From JAFECT01 sp963838235 (GTDB lineage Bacteria > Pseudomonadota > Alphaproteobacteria > Caulobacterales > Caulobacteraceae): a DNA stretch of 64,000 nt. Position 1 is the first letter of the stretch; each line of letters begins with the position of its first letter. The stretch spans positions 1,488,001 through 1,552,000 of the forward strand of contig CAWIQJ010000005.1 in assembly GCA_963838235.1 (NCBI GenBank), given 5' to 3'. Position numbers and translations under genes: made by a program. Shown in pieces: positions 46,041 through 53,997 of this stretch. The notes beneath the pieces were generated by a model. That model had not been told where the DNA came from and made no database searches. It saw nothing but the letters and a program-made list of their open reading frames with translations.

Positions 46041-47696
46041 TTACGCCTCGATATCCGCCCCCTTCGTCTCGCGCAGGAACAGCACCCCGATCACCGCGGT
46101 CGCCGCCGCGATCACCACCGGGTACCAAAGGCCGTAGAAGATATCGCCCGTAGCGGCCGTGAGCGCGAAGGCCGCCGACGGCAGGATGCCGCCGAACCAG
46201 CCGTTCCCGATGTGATAGGGAATGCTCATCGAGGTGTAGCGAATGCGCGCAGGGAACATCTCGACCAGCATGGCGGCGAGCGGGCCGTAGGCGATGGCGG
46301 CCAGCGCCACCAGCACGCTCAACAGCGCGATGACCAGCGGGACATCGATGTCCTTGGCGTCGGCCTTGGCGGGATAGCCGGCTGATTTCAGCGCGGCTGA
46401 CAGGGTCTTGCCCCAGGTCTCGTTCTTCGCCTTGAAAGCCTTGGCGTCCAGCGCGCGGCCGTCGAAGCTCGCCACCGTCGCCCCGCCGATGGTCACTTGC
46501 GCGACCGAGCCCTTCGCGGCGTCCTTGTGCACGTACGGCGTGCCGGCCTTGGCCAGCGTCGCGGTCGCGACATCGCAGGACGAGGTGAACACCGCCTTGC
46601 CCACGGGGTCGAACTGCAGGTGACAGTCGGCGGGATCGGCGATCACCGTCACGGGCGAATGCGCCGAGGCTTGCGCCAGCTTGGGATTAGCCGCGATGGT
46701 GAGTTGCTGGAACAGCGGGAAAAAGGCGGCGGCGGAAATCGCAATGACGCCGAGGATGATCCACTTGCGGCCGATCTTGTCCGACAGCCAGCCGGAGAGC
46801 ACGAAGAACGGCGTGCCGATGAGCAGCGCCGCGGCCATCAGCTCGTCGGCCAGCACGCCATCGACCTTCAGCACCTTCTCCAGGAAGAACAGCGCGTAGA
46901 ACTGGCCGGTGTACCAGACCACCGCTTGGCCGGCGACGAGGCCGATCAGGGCGATGATGATGCGCCACAGGTTCCGCGGCGAGCCGAACGCCTCGGCGAG
47001 CGGCCGCTTGGTCGTCTTGCCGTCGGCGACCATGCGCTGGAACACCGGGCTCTCGTGCAGCTTCAGCCGGATGATCAGCGACACGATCAGGAGCACTGCG
47101 GAAACGCCGAACGGAATGCGCCAGCCCCAGTCGGCGAACGCCGTCTCGCCCATCTTCAGGCGCGTGACCAGCACCACCACCAGGCTGAGCAACAGACCGA
47201 ACGTCGCGGTGGTCTGGATCCAGCTGGAATAGAGGCCGCGTTTGGTCGCCGGCGAATGCTCCACAACATAGATCGCAGCGCCCCCGTACTCGCCGCCGAG
47301 TGCAAGCCCCTGCACCAGGCGCAGCGCGATCAGCCCCGCCGGCGCCGCCAGCCCCCAGGAGTCGTAACCTGGTAGAACGGCGACCCCCACGGTCGCCAGG
47401 CCCATCAGCACCATGGTGACCAGAAAGGTGTTCTTCCGTCCCCAGATGTCGCCCAGCCGCCCGAAGATCACCGCGCCCAACGGCCTGACCAGGAACCCCG
47501 CGAAGAAGGCGAGCAGCGCCAGGATGTAACCGGTGGTCGGGTCGGTGTTGGAGAAGAAGTGCTTGGTGATGAAGCTCGCGAGCGAGCCGTAGAGGAAGAA
47601 GTCGTACCATTCGAACAGCGTGCCCACCGACGCGCCGGCGATGACCATCCCCGTCCCCGACCGCGCCTGACCCGGCGCCGTTGCCCCGTTGCTCAT
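46041..47696 (-). CDS. MHS-type MFS transporter with large central insert
   Basis: The 551-residue protein begins MSNGATAPGQARSGTGMVIA, then GASVGTLFEWYDFFLYGSLA, the mark of the metabolite:H+ symporter group (ProP, KgtP, ShiA). LGRLGD-type loop (GRLGDIWGRKNTFLVTMVLM) and ALGGEYGGAAIYVVEHSP are also typical. Between helices about 8 and 9 (residues about 345-455) lies a hydrophilic stretch with two Cys, ADCHLQFDPVGKAVFTSSCD, that standard members lack. Substrate unknown. ATG 47696 was chosen as the start of the conserved part. Confidence 0.88.
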   Translation of the reverse strand: MSNGATAPGQARSGTGMVIAGASVGTLFEWYDFFLYGSLASFITKHFFSNTDPTTGYILALLAFFAGFLVRPLGAVIFGRLGDIWGRKNTFLVTMVLMGLATVGVAVLPGYDSWGLAAPAGLIALRLVQGLALGGEYGGAAIYVVEHSPATKRGLYSSWIQTTATFGLLLSLVVVLVTRLKMGETAFADWGWRIPFGVSAVLLIVSLIIRLKLHESPVFQRMVADGKTTKRPLAEAFGSPRNLWRIIIALIGLVAGQAVVWYTGQFYALFFLEKVLKVDGVLADELMAAALLIGTPFFVLSGWLSDKIGRKWIILGVIAISAAAFFPLFQQLTIAANPKLAQASAHSPVTVIADPADCHLQFDPVGKAVFTSSCDVATATLAKAGTPYVHKDAAKGSVAQVTIGGATVASFDGRALDAKAFKAKNETWGKTLSAALKSAGYPAKADAKDIDVPLVIALLSVLVALAAIAYGPLAAMLVEMFPARIRYTSMSIPYHIGNGWFGGILPSAAFALTAATGDIFYGLWYPVVIAAATAVIGVLFLRETKGADIEA

Positions 47697-47748
47697 CCCC
47701 TGCGCCCCCGCCCTGATGCGAGGACCATACAGGAAGAAACCCAAACGC

Positions 47749-47787
47749 AAAAAAAGCCCCCGGCCGCCTTTGAAGGCGGCCGGGGGC
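47749..47787 (-). terminator. Strong intrinsic terminator closing the phage-like operon
   Basis: On the minus strand GCCCCCGGCCGCC (47787-47775), TTCAAA, GGCGGCCGGGGGC (47768-47756) is followed by TTTTTTT (47755-47749). Orientation fits transcripts arriving from the phage lysis genes at 47871 and beyond. It marks the left border of the phage-derived block. Confidence 0.9.
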
Positions 47788-47870
47788 TCGCTCTGCGGTC
47801 CGGTCGGCGGGGAGGGACGCCGCACCGGGGCAGAGAACGGCGCGCTGGTTCAGCGCAGCCGTCGGGGGTG

Positions 47871-48095
47871 TCAGGACGTGGCGCAGGCGCGCAGGGCTGC
47901 GCGCTCGGCGATATAGTCCTTGATCCAACGTCTCAGTTGCGCGCTATCGGGCAGCGCGTCGTACTCGGCCTTGAGCGCGTGCTCGTCGTCGAGGGTGTAG
48001 GCGACCGGTGCGACCGGACACAGCACAGTCGCCGCGCGCGGCGGCGCCGCGGTGGCGCATCCGGCCAGCAATAGGGTGAGCAGTAGCGCGCGCAT
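47871..48095 (-). CDS. Rz1-like spanin/lysis lipoprotein
   Basis: This 74-residue protein has a lipoprotein signal with lipobox LLAGC (MRALLLTLLLAGCATAAPP). A short Pro/Ala-rich start is followed by a charged helix (LDDEHALKAEYDALPDSAQL). Small outer-membrane lipoproteins of this build follow endolysin genes in many alphaproteobacterial phages and act as the outer spanin that finishes lysis. It is last in the lysis run, just before the terminator. Confidence 0.7.
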   Translation of the reverse strand: MRALLLTLLLAGCATAAPPRAATVLCPVAPVAYTLDDEHALKAEYDALPDSAQLRRWIKDYIAERAALRACATS

Positions 48096-48124
48096 GAGGG
48101 CTCCTTCAGTCGAGGATGGCCGCC

Positions 48125-48165
48125 GCCTCTCCTCCCCCGCGCGGGACGCGCGGTGGAGGAGAGGC
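48125..48165. repeat. Inverted repeat GCCTCTCCTCC ... GGAGGAGAGGC
   Basis: Perfect 11-bp arms (48125-48135, 48155-48165) enclose a 19-base GC-rich loop. The right arm overlaps the last base of the stop of the 48165 gene. It resembles the 9303-9330 element in arm sequence. Confidence 0.7.
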
Positions 48166-48395
48166 TAAGCCTCGCCCTTGCTCAGCAGCTTGTCCACCTG
48201 CGCATCGGTCTTCGGCGCGCCCTCCGCCGCCCGGGTTACGCGCCACTGCGCTTCGAGCGACGCGCGCGTAACGGCGAGGTCAGCCGCCGCGGCGCCGGCT
48301 TCGCGCGACGCCGCCGCGACCGGATCGGGCCGCGCGAGCCACGCGCCGAACAGCGCGCGCAGAAGGTTCGCGAACAACGACAGAAGCGACGTCAT
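48165..48395 (-). CDS. Small membrane-anchored helical protein, possible inner spanin
   Basis: This 76-residue protein starts with a hydrophobic segment (LLSLFANLLRALFGAWLA) and continues as an Ala/Arg/Glu helix (AAADLAVTRASLEAQWRVTR) likely to form a coiled coil. This layout with the lipoprotein gene downstream suggests the inner-membrane spanin partner. No sequence motif proves it. The ATG overlaps the stop of the gene upstream (48392), so expression is coupled. Confidence 0.5.
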   Translation of the reverse strand: MTSLLSLFANLLRALFGAWLARPDPVAAASREAGAAAADLAVTRASLEAQWRVTRAAEGAPKTDAQVDKLLSKGEA

Positions 48396-48886
48396 TGGGC
48401 CGCCGCGCTCGCCGCCGCCGGCGGCGTCACTTGCGAGCAGTTGTGGTACTCCTGCATGGCGTTGATGCTGGTGTTCGCCTGTTGCAGTTCGGCCAGCGCG
48501 AGCAGGCGCGCCGGCTCGCCGGTGGCGAGCCCACGGTTCAGCGACAAAGCGATGCCGGGCTTGGTCGACGCGGCCGCCGACGTCGTCGTCCCAGCGCCCG
48601 CCGAGGCGACGCCGCCGATGGTGCCGTAGGTCGAGACCGCGTCCTTGCCGCCGCACATGGTCGGCACTTCGTACGGATTGCTCGTGCCCTTGGAGCGATC
48701 GAGCGGCACGGTCACGAAGTCCGCCGTGGTGGCGCCGATGGAGCCCTTGAAGGTGCCGTCGGGCAGGGTCTGGGCGCCGATGCCGTAGGTCGAGCTCGAA
48801 CCGCCGACGATATTGGACGTGGCGCAGGCTGAGAGCATGAGGGCGAACGCGCCGAAAACGGGAATGGCGATGACGATCTTGGTCAC
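48392..48886 (-). CDS. Phage-region lipoprotein, function unknown
   Basis: This 164-residue protein with GTG start at 48886 has a very good ribosome site AAGGAGG located inside the previous gene. The lipobox is LMLSAC in residues 1-22. The mature part is Gly/Ser/Thr-rich with two Cys (VPTMCGGKD and YHNCSQV), rich in Ala, and ends PPAAASAAAQ. Neither side of the sequence shows known domains. It is coupled by overlap to both neighbours. Confidence 0.65.
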   Translation of the reverse strand: MTKIVIAIPVFGAFALMLSACATSNIVGGSSSTYGIGAQTLPDGTFKGSIGATTADFVTVPLDRSKGTSNPYEVPTMCGGKDAVSTYGTIGGVASAGAGTTTSAAASTKPGIALSLNRGLATGEPARLLALAELQQANTSINAMQEYHNCSQVTPPAAASAAAQ

Positions 48887-49239
48887 TTTGTATCCTCCTT
48901 GCTGATGAATTCGTGCAGGCACACGGCGCGCGCCTGGTCGGCGATGCGGGCGAGCACAGTGCGGCTCGGACGGTCGGGGTGGTCGATGACGGCGACGCCG
49001 CAGGTGCGCGCATCGACGCGGATCTGGTCGCAGCGCTGGAAACCCACGCCGATCATTCCGCAGCCGCCGACGAGGCCCAGGCTCTTGCTGTCGACGCTGA
49101 CCGCGTCGTTTGAACCGCGCTCGATGCGCACGCCGAGCGGCCAGGCGCCGAGGCGGGGCCGCTCGCCCGCCGTCTGCACCACGACGAGGGCGCAGCCCGG
49201 CAGCATGAACGCCGCGCCGATGACGGCGAGCCTTCTCAT
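48883..49239 (-). CDS. Phage-region lipoprotein with several cysteines
   Basis: This 118-residue protein has signal and lipobox (MRRLAVIGAAFMLPGCALVV). The body includes LGLVGGCGMIGVGFQRCDQI, then DARTCGVAVIDHPD and AVCLHEFISKEDTK, giving five Cys after the lipid-bearing one. ATG at 49239 overlaps the endolysin stop. The function is unknown; a lipoprotein directly after an endolysin could be part of lysis timing or lysogenic conversion. Confidence 0.65.
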   Translation of the reverse strand: MRRLAVIGAAFMLPGCALVVVQTAGERPRLGAWPLGVRIERGSNDAVSVDSKSLGLVGGCGMIGVGFQRCDQIRVDARTCGVAVIDHPDRPSRTVLARIADQARAVCLHEFISKEDTK

Positions 49240-49781
49240 TCGTCCACCCAGCGGTGCGCCTGGGCTGTGCAGGCAGCCAGGCGGTTGGCCCAGCCGTGGC
49301 CGTATTCACCCCAGCCCGGCGTGTCCCAATAGGCGGTGATGCGTTCCCCCCTGATCCGGTCGATCAGGCTGTCGGGGCTGCACGCCTTCACCGCGGCGAG
49401 GGTCAGCGGACCGACCACGCCGTCGGCGCCGACCCCCGCCGCCGCCTGCAGGAAGCGCGCGGCGCGGCCGGGGCCCTGGTTCACCGCCGCGTCGAAGGCC
49501 ATCAGGTCGGGCCCGGCGGGAAGCTCATCGCCGCCCACCGCGTCCCAATAGTCGGCGCGGTAGATGTCTAGCGCAGAGGTTTCGCTCAACGCCTCGACGT
49601 CCGCGGCGGTGCATGGTTCGCCACGCTGCCTCTCGAGCGCCGCGAGCGTCACGCCCCAGCGCGTCGGACCGCCCGGGTCGTGCGGATCGTTGGTGTAAGT
49701 CCCCCACCCTTCACGCTGAAGCACGAAGTCGGCGCAGCGGGCAAATCGGTCGTCGGCAGCGGCCAGCTCGATTTGGTTCAT
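49236..49781 (-). CDS. Phage endolysin, GH108 N-acetylmuramidase
   Basis: This 181-residue protein shows the GH108 fold (family once DUF847). QREGWGTYTNDPHDPGGPTR precedes WGVTLAAL; the Glu in REGWG is the expected catalytic residue. The C-terminal half has NQGPGRAARFLQAAAGVGAD and VVGPLTLAAVKACSP, the peptidoglycan-binding part seen in ZliS-type lysozymes. There is no signal peptide, so it needs the holin at 49860. ATG 49781 (MNQIELAAADD) gives the family length. Confidence 0.92.
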   Translation of the reverse strand: MNQIELAAADDRFARCADFVLQREGWGTYTNDPHDPGGPTRWGVTLAALERQRGEPCTAADVEALSETSALDIYRADYWDAVGGDELPAGPDLMAFDAAVNQGPGRAARFLQAAAGVGADGVVGPLTLAAVKACSPDSLIDRIRGERITAYWDTPGWGEYGHGWANRLAACTAQAHRWVDE

Positions 49782-49817
49782 GGTGATCTCCAAACAAAAC
49801 AAGTGAGGTGCGGTCCC

Positions 49818-49844
49818 CCTCCCCATCGCTGCGCGATGGGGAGG
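49818..49844. repeat. Perfect 12-bp hairpin between holin and endolysin
   Basis: CCTCCCCATCGC (49818-49829), loop TGC, GCGATGGGGAGG (49833-49844). It sits between the holin stop and the endolysin start inside the lysis operon. It could trim expression or be an inserted intergenic repeat of the CTCCCC family. Confidence 0.75.
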
Positions 49845-49859
49845 ATCGCGCCTTCTTTG

Positions 49860-50114
49860 TTATTTCGACGCGCCCTGCGCCCGCGCCTTTTCATGCAGCT
49901 GCGTCCACAGCACGCTCACGCCATAGCCTGCGACGGCGACCAGCACGGTCACCGCCTGCTGCTGGTCGGCGCTGGGCAGCACCTTGTGCGAGACGAGCCA
50001 GGTCACCGCCACGGTGACCACGATGGTCAAAGCCTTTTGCCCGTAGGCGGTCCACAGGTTCTGCGCGAGCGAAGGCGCCGGCCCCGCGGATGGGGTCGTG
50101 GGTTCATTGGTCAT
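49860..50114 (-). CDS. Holin-like small membrane protein
   Basis: This 84-residue protein has two hydrophobic segments (ALTIVVTVAVTWLVSHKV and AVTVLVAVAGYGVSVLW), a Pro/Thr-rich N-terminus and a Lys/Arg C-terminal helix (LHEKARAQGASK). Small size, two helices and position right upstream of the endolysin are the holin pattern. ATG 50114 was preferred to a start at 50159. Confidence 0.7.
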   Translation of the reverse strand: MTNEPTTPSAGPAPSLAQNLWTAYGQKALTIVVTVAVTWLVSHKVLPSADQQQAVTVLVAVAGYGVSVLWTQLHEKARAQGASK

Positions 50115-50124
50115 AAGGTCCTCT

Positions 50125-50412
50125 TCAGGGTTTGCGTTTGTCCGGGTCAAACGGCGCAATCGCCGTCGCCCATTCCAGCCTGCGGTTCAGGTCGCGCAGG
50201 TTTTCGTCGGTGCCCTTGGTGCGTTCATCGATGCGCGCGATCAGCGCCTGCATGCCGGCGATCGCCTCGTTCTCCCTTTCGAGTGCGACCACGCGCTCCT
50301 TCAGCGCGTTCACCGTGCCGCGCAGGATGCCGTAGCCGACCGCCAGGGTGCAGATGTTCACCACCAGCGTCGCGGCGCCGATCACGAACGCGATCCAGGC
50401 TTCAACGGACAT
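50125..50412 (-). CDS. Phage-region membrane-anchored coiled-coil protein
   Basis: This 95-residue protein has one N-terminal helix (AWIAFVIGAATLVVNICTLA) followed by a heptad-type coil: LKERVVALERENEAIAGMQA and ARIDERTKGTDENLRDLNRR. It precedes the holin by 10 bases. Such proteins with holin-like genes are often part of the lysis or tail-membrane machinery. No assigned family. Confidence 0.7.
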   Translation of the reverse strand: MSVEAWIAFVIGAATLVVNICTLAVGYGILRGTVNALKERVVALERENEAIAGMQALIARIDERTKGTDENLRDLNRRLEWATAIAPFDPDKRKP

Positions 50413-50419
50413 GGGAGCC

Positions 50420-50989
50420 TCACGAACCCGGCGCCGGGATCGGGCCTGAGCCGCCGATGCCGCCGGGCTGCATGACGCCGCCGGCTTGGCCGCCCCCGCC
50501 GAAGCCGCCGCCCGATGGCGGCATGAGCGACTGGCCGGGGCGTGGCGCGCCGGCGCCGATCATGCCGAACCTCTGCGCGAACTGGGGAAACTGCTGCAGC
50601 AGGGTGTGTAGCTGCTGCGGGCTCGTCGAGGACCCTTGCCCCGGCGGCGACACGGGCGGCGGCGTCGGGGCCGCGAACGGCGGCTGCTGCGGATCGCGCG
50701 GCTGCGGCCGCGCGAGCGCCTGGATGCGCTGCTGCCAAGTCATCGGCGACGTCGGCAGGCCCGCGACGTTCTGCACGCGCGGCATGAAGCTGGGCTGGGC
50801 GGGAGCGGTTGCTGCGGCGGGCGGCGGCGCGTTGGCGAGCAGCTGCACCGCCGAGGGGATCGTCGGCGCGGCGTTCTGCGGCGTGATCGATGCAGTGTCG
50901 GGGTGATCGTATTGGCCGCTGACGCCGTCATAGTTCGGATCGCCCGGCAACGGGCCGGTCAGGCCGTCATCGGCTTGAAACATCGACAT
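50420..50989 (-). CDS. Proline/glycine-rich phage-region protein
   Basis: This 189-residue protein is of low complexity. PPPAAATAPAQPSFMPRV, a Gln-rich helix TSPQQLHTLLQQFPQFAQRF and a Gly-rich tail (GGGFGGGGQAGGVMQPGG) stand out. It starts MSMFQADDGLTGPLPGDPNY. It is probably a structural or scaffold accessory in the virion. Its function cannot be told from composition alone. Confidence 0.65.
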   Translation of the reverse strand: MSMFQADDGLTGPLPGDPNYDGVSGQYDHPDTASITPQNAAPTIPSAVQLLANAPPPAAATAPAQPSFMPRVQNVAGLPTSPMTWQQRIQALARPQPRDPQQPPFAAPTPPPVSPPGQGSSTSPQQLHTLLQQFPQFAQRFGMIGAGAPRPGQSLMPPSGGGFGGGGQAGGVMQPGGIGGSGPIPAPGS

Positions 50990-51089
50990 TCGAGTCTCCT
51001 GGTTTTGGGACGCGGGGTGTGTTGGGTAGCGGGAATTGGTCGGGCGTAATCGTTGTTCCGAGCGGACGGTCCCTCGGACCGGCCGCTTC

Positions 51090-52475
51090 TCACCCCATCA
51101 TCGGCAGCATCGCCAGGCCTTGCGCCACGGCCTGCGGGTTGACGCCCCAGTTGGTGCTGTTGCTGTTCGAGTTCGCCTTCTGCGTGGCGCCCGCGTACAT
51201 GTCGAACAGCGAGCCCAACAGGCCGAGGTTGCCCTGGCCCTCGTTCATGGACTGGGTGATCTGGCGCAGGAAGTCCTGATACGCGGCCTGGTCCTGGGCG
51301 GCCTCGGTCTGCTGTTGCTCCGTACCGTACGCGTTCACCGCATTGGCGTCGGTCAGGCCCATCTGTTGCTGCTGCGCGCCCAGGCCCGCGAGCGTGGACG
51401 ACGCATTGAGGTCGAGGCCCGCCGACGCCAGCGCCGCGTTCTGGTTCGCGGTCTGCGCGCTCATGTCATAGCCCGCCTGCGCCAGATCGGTCTGTTCGCC
51501 CAGGCCGGCGTTATACTGCGCCATGACGTTCTGCGCCGCGGCGTTGGCGAGATCGGCGGTGTTCTCGGCCCCGGCGCCGAACTGCGACGCGGTGTCGGTC
51601 GCGCCCTGGTTGGCAAGCGCCGTCTGCTGGTCGAGACTCGCATTGTACTGCGCCAGCGTGTTCTCGGCCCCGGCGTTCTGCGCGTTCGTGCTGGCCAGGA
51701 TCTGCGCGTCGGTCGTGCCCGCCTGCAGGGTGCTGGCCTGGTTGGTCTCGCCCGCCTGCAGTGCGCGCTGCGCATCGGTCTCGGCGTTCTCAGTCGCCTG
51801 CTGATAGCCGCTGTTCTCCAGGTTGCCGATCTCCTGCGCCTCGGTGTTGGCGTAGGCGGCGTTAGTCAGCGCGTCGGCCACCCCCTCGCGCGAGCCGCCG
51901 AAGGCGCCGGCCCGGGTGGCCTGGCCCTGGGTCGCGGCGATCGCCTGTTTGCGCTGCTGCTCCATCTGCTGCAGCGCGGGGTCGATGACGTCTTGCGTAT
52001 AGGGATCCATATAGCCCGACAGATCGATGCCGGTCAGGCCCGTGGTCGACACATCGCCCAGCATCGACGGATCGATGCTGGCGCCCGCGCTCAGCGCCGC
52101 CGGCCCTGCGTTCGCTGCCGTGGCCTGCGCCGCGCCATAGCTGGTGGACCCGGCCTGGGCCGCGCTGCCCGCATTGGCGCCGGCGACTGTGGGCGCGGTG
52201 ACCGTCGGCGCCGCAAAGCCGGTGAGACCGCTCACCGTTCCCACCGCGCTCGACACCGCCTGGGACCCGGCGCCGATGTTGTTCTCGACCATCTGCCCGG
52301 CCTGGGTCTGGTCGGCGGTCATGCCGGGATAGAGTTCGCCGGAATAGGCGGTCACCGGCTGGTCGAAATCGCTTTCCGCCTGCTGAAACGTCGGCCCGTA
52401 GTACTGGGTCGTCAACGGATTGGGCGTCGACGTCTGGGTGGTCGACGAACTGGAACTGCTGCCGCCGAAACTCAT
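51090..52475 (-). CDS. Helical-repeat virion or DNA-ejection-like protein
   Basis: The product has 461 residues. It starts MSFGGSSSSSSTTQTSTPNP, then QQAESDFDQPVTAYSGELYP, as in podovirus proteins near the portal or tail. From residue about 180 it is Ala/Gln/Asn-rich helix with repeating units built around AENTLAQYNASLDQQTALAN and AENTADLANAAAQNVMAQYN, with no Cys at all. Ala/Gln-rich helical repeats are seen in internal virion proteins that help DNA delivery. The ATG overlaps the GNAT-like gene stop. A longer antisense frame covers it but is an effect of repeats. Confidence 0.7.
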   Translation of the reverse strand: MSFGGSSSSSSTTQTSTPNPLTTQYYGPTFQQAESDFDQPVTAYSGELYPGMTADQTQAGQMVENNIGAGSQAVSSAVGTVSGLTGFAAPTVTAPTVAGANAGSAAQAGSTSYGAAQATAANAGPAALSAGASIDPSMLGDVSTTGLTGIDLSGYMDPYTQDVIDPALQQMEQQRKQAIAATQGQATRAGAFGGSREGVADALTNAAYANTEAQEIGNLENSGYQQATENAETDAQRALQAGETNQASTLQAGTTDAQILASTNAQNAGAENTLAQYNASLDQQTALANQGATDTASQFGAGAENTADLANAAAQNVMAQYNAGLGEQTDLAQAGYDMSAQTANQNAALASAGLDLNASSTLAGLGAQQQQMGLTDANAVNAYGTEQQQTEAAQDQAAYQDFLRQITQSMNEGQGNLGLLGSLFDMYAGATQKANSNSNSTNWGVNPQAVAQGLAMLPMMG

Positions 52476-52843
52476 CGGGTCTCCTTCACGTATAGATCGG
52501 CCATGCGCCGGTAACCCTGCGCGGCCGCGTAACGCACCCAGCCGCGGCGCCCCTGCACCAGGAACACCGTGCACCCACGCGCCCGCGCCCAGGCCTCGAT
52601 GCGCCGCGCCATGTCGAACAGCTCCGCACGGTCCCCCGCGCCGAGCCAGAAATTGAACGCCGACCCGACGTCGCCGGCGGTGATCTCGCCCACGATGACG
52701 GATCGTTCGCCCGGCCAGAAGAACACCCCGTCGCCCGCGCGCGCCCGGTCACGTATCCGCTCCAGCGACCACAACTGCGGCGTCCGCGCCCAGGCGGCGC
52801 GCAACCGCGCCTCATGGCGCGCCCAGGCGGCGTCGAAGGACAT
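52472..52843 (-). CDS. Phage GNAT-like acetyltransferase-fold protein
   Basis: This 123-residue protein, MSFDAAWARHEARLRAAWAR onward, has VFFWPGERSVIVGEITAGDV and a C-terminal GWVRYAAAQGYRRMADLYVK, with the strand-helix-strand order of GNAT folds. Small GNAT-like genes are common beside virion genes of podoviruses; whether they act is unknown. It overlaps the 51090 gene. A deleted second copy is at 54569-54660. Confidence 0.7.
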   Translation of the reverse strand: MSFDAAWARHEARLRAAWARTPQLWSLERIRDRARAGDGVFFWPGERSVIVGEITAGDVGSAFNFWLGAGDRAELFDMARRIEAWARARGCTVFLVQGRRGWVRYAAAQGYRRMADLYVKETR

Positions 52844-52890
52844 GAGGGCTCCGGTTTGGTCGCTGTCGGCGCGTTAAGCGTCGTGTGGGG

Positions 52891-53928
52891 CTAGACCGGG
52901 GTGCGAGTGGCCGCCGACGCTCGCGCAGACGGCCAGATCGCCGAGAGCCACGCCCTCATCGGCCGATCGTAGAAACGGTCGGCGAGATAGGCGAGCACAA
53001 CCACCGCCGCCGCGCACGCGAACAACGGCATCGCGATCGGCGCATGGCTCGCCAGGCAAAGGTCGCGCACCATCACCATCAGCGGGAAGTGCAGCACGTA
53101 GATCGCATAGGAGGTGTCGGCGCCGAAACCGGCCAGAGGCGCCCGGCTCGCCTGCGCGGCCGCCGCCACCAACAGCGGCGACGCGACGGTGACGAACAGG
53201 AAGTCCCCCGGCCCGGAAGAGGGGATGCAAAACAGGATCAGGAGCGCCGGCGCGACCAACGGCGCCAGACTCGCCAGGTTCGGCAGCCTGTCCCTGAGAC
53301 GGTACATCAGCACGCCGAGCGGAAACGAGAAGCAGACCCGAACAACCCCGACCTCCGCGGTGTCCCAACTCTGGCCGCCGGTGAACTTGACCCCGACAAT
53401 GAACGCGAGCAGCGCCAGCGCGAAGCCGGCGCATCCCACGATCAGCGCCAGCATCGCCGTCGAAAGCCGCCTGTGGAACAACGCGAAGGCGAGGTTGATC
53501 CAGATCTCGAGAATGAGTGACCAGCCCGGCACGTCGATGGGCGAAATGACCAGCTTTCCCCACGGAGTCGGCGGCGCGGGCAGGAAGAAGGCATTGGCCG
53601 CCAGAGCGACCGCCCAGCCGTGCGTGTTCGCCCCTCTGAGCGCCTGCTCAACGACGACGGCGACGCCGAGCAATAGGCCCAGCGCATAGAGCGGATAGAG
53701 CCGGATCAGCCTGACCCGGAGAAATCCGGCGACGCCCAGCCCGCCCACCCGGGCATCGTAGGCATAAGCGATCACGAAGCCGGAGATCACAAAAAACACG
53801 TCCACAGCCAGGTAGCCGCCCGGAAGCACGCCGCCCCAACCGATGCCGAGACAGGCGTGATAGACCATGACCGCCAACGCCGCCGCGCCCCGCATCTGGT
53901 CCAGCCCACCGAAAACGTGTCGCCGCAT
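52891..53928 (-). CDS. Acyltransferase-3 family membrane protein (O-acetylase-like)
   Basis: This 345-residue protein has about ten membrane helices. The AT3 signature is DQMRGAAALAVMVYHACLGI (Arg and His), followed by GGYLAVDVFFVISGFVIAYA. Later come LIRLYPLYALG and SPIDVPGWSLILEIW. These enzymes add acyl groups, often acetyl, to O-antigen or exopolysaccharide. Placement between phage structural genes suggests a lysogenic-conversion cargo gene. It is related to the 61854 gene at many positions but clearly distinct. Confidence 0.9.
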   Translation of the reverse strand: MRRHVFGGLDQMRGAAALAVMVYHACLGIGWGGVLPGGYLAVDVFFVISGFVIAYAYDARVGGLGVAGFLRVRLIRLYPLYALGLLLGVAVVVEQALRGANTHGWAVALAANAFFLPAPPTPWGKLVISPIDVPGWSLILEIWINLAFALFHRRLSTAMLALIVGCAGFALALLAFIVGVKFTGGQSWDTAEVGVVRVCFSFPLGVLMYRLRDRLPNLASLAPLVAPALLILFCIPSSGPGDFLFVTVASPLLVAAAAQASRAPLAGFGADTSYAIYVLHFPLMVMVRDLCLASHAPIAMPLFACAAAVVVLAYLADRFYDRPMRAWLSAIWPSARASAATRTPV

Positions 53929-53997
53929 CCGCCGACCCTACCCGGTTCGGCGCCCGGCACAACCTTGGGGTCCAGGGCGGCGCCCGGTCGCTCCCCG

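Noticed and set aside
51036..52514. 492-codon plus frame across the helical virion-like gene
   Set aside because: Leu/Arg/Gly-rich shadow created by the Ala/Gln repeats of the minus-strand gene.
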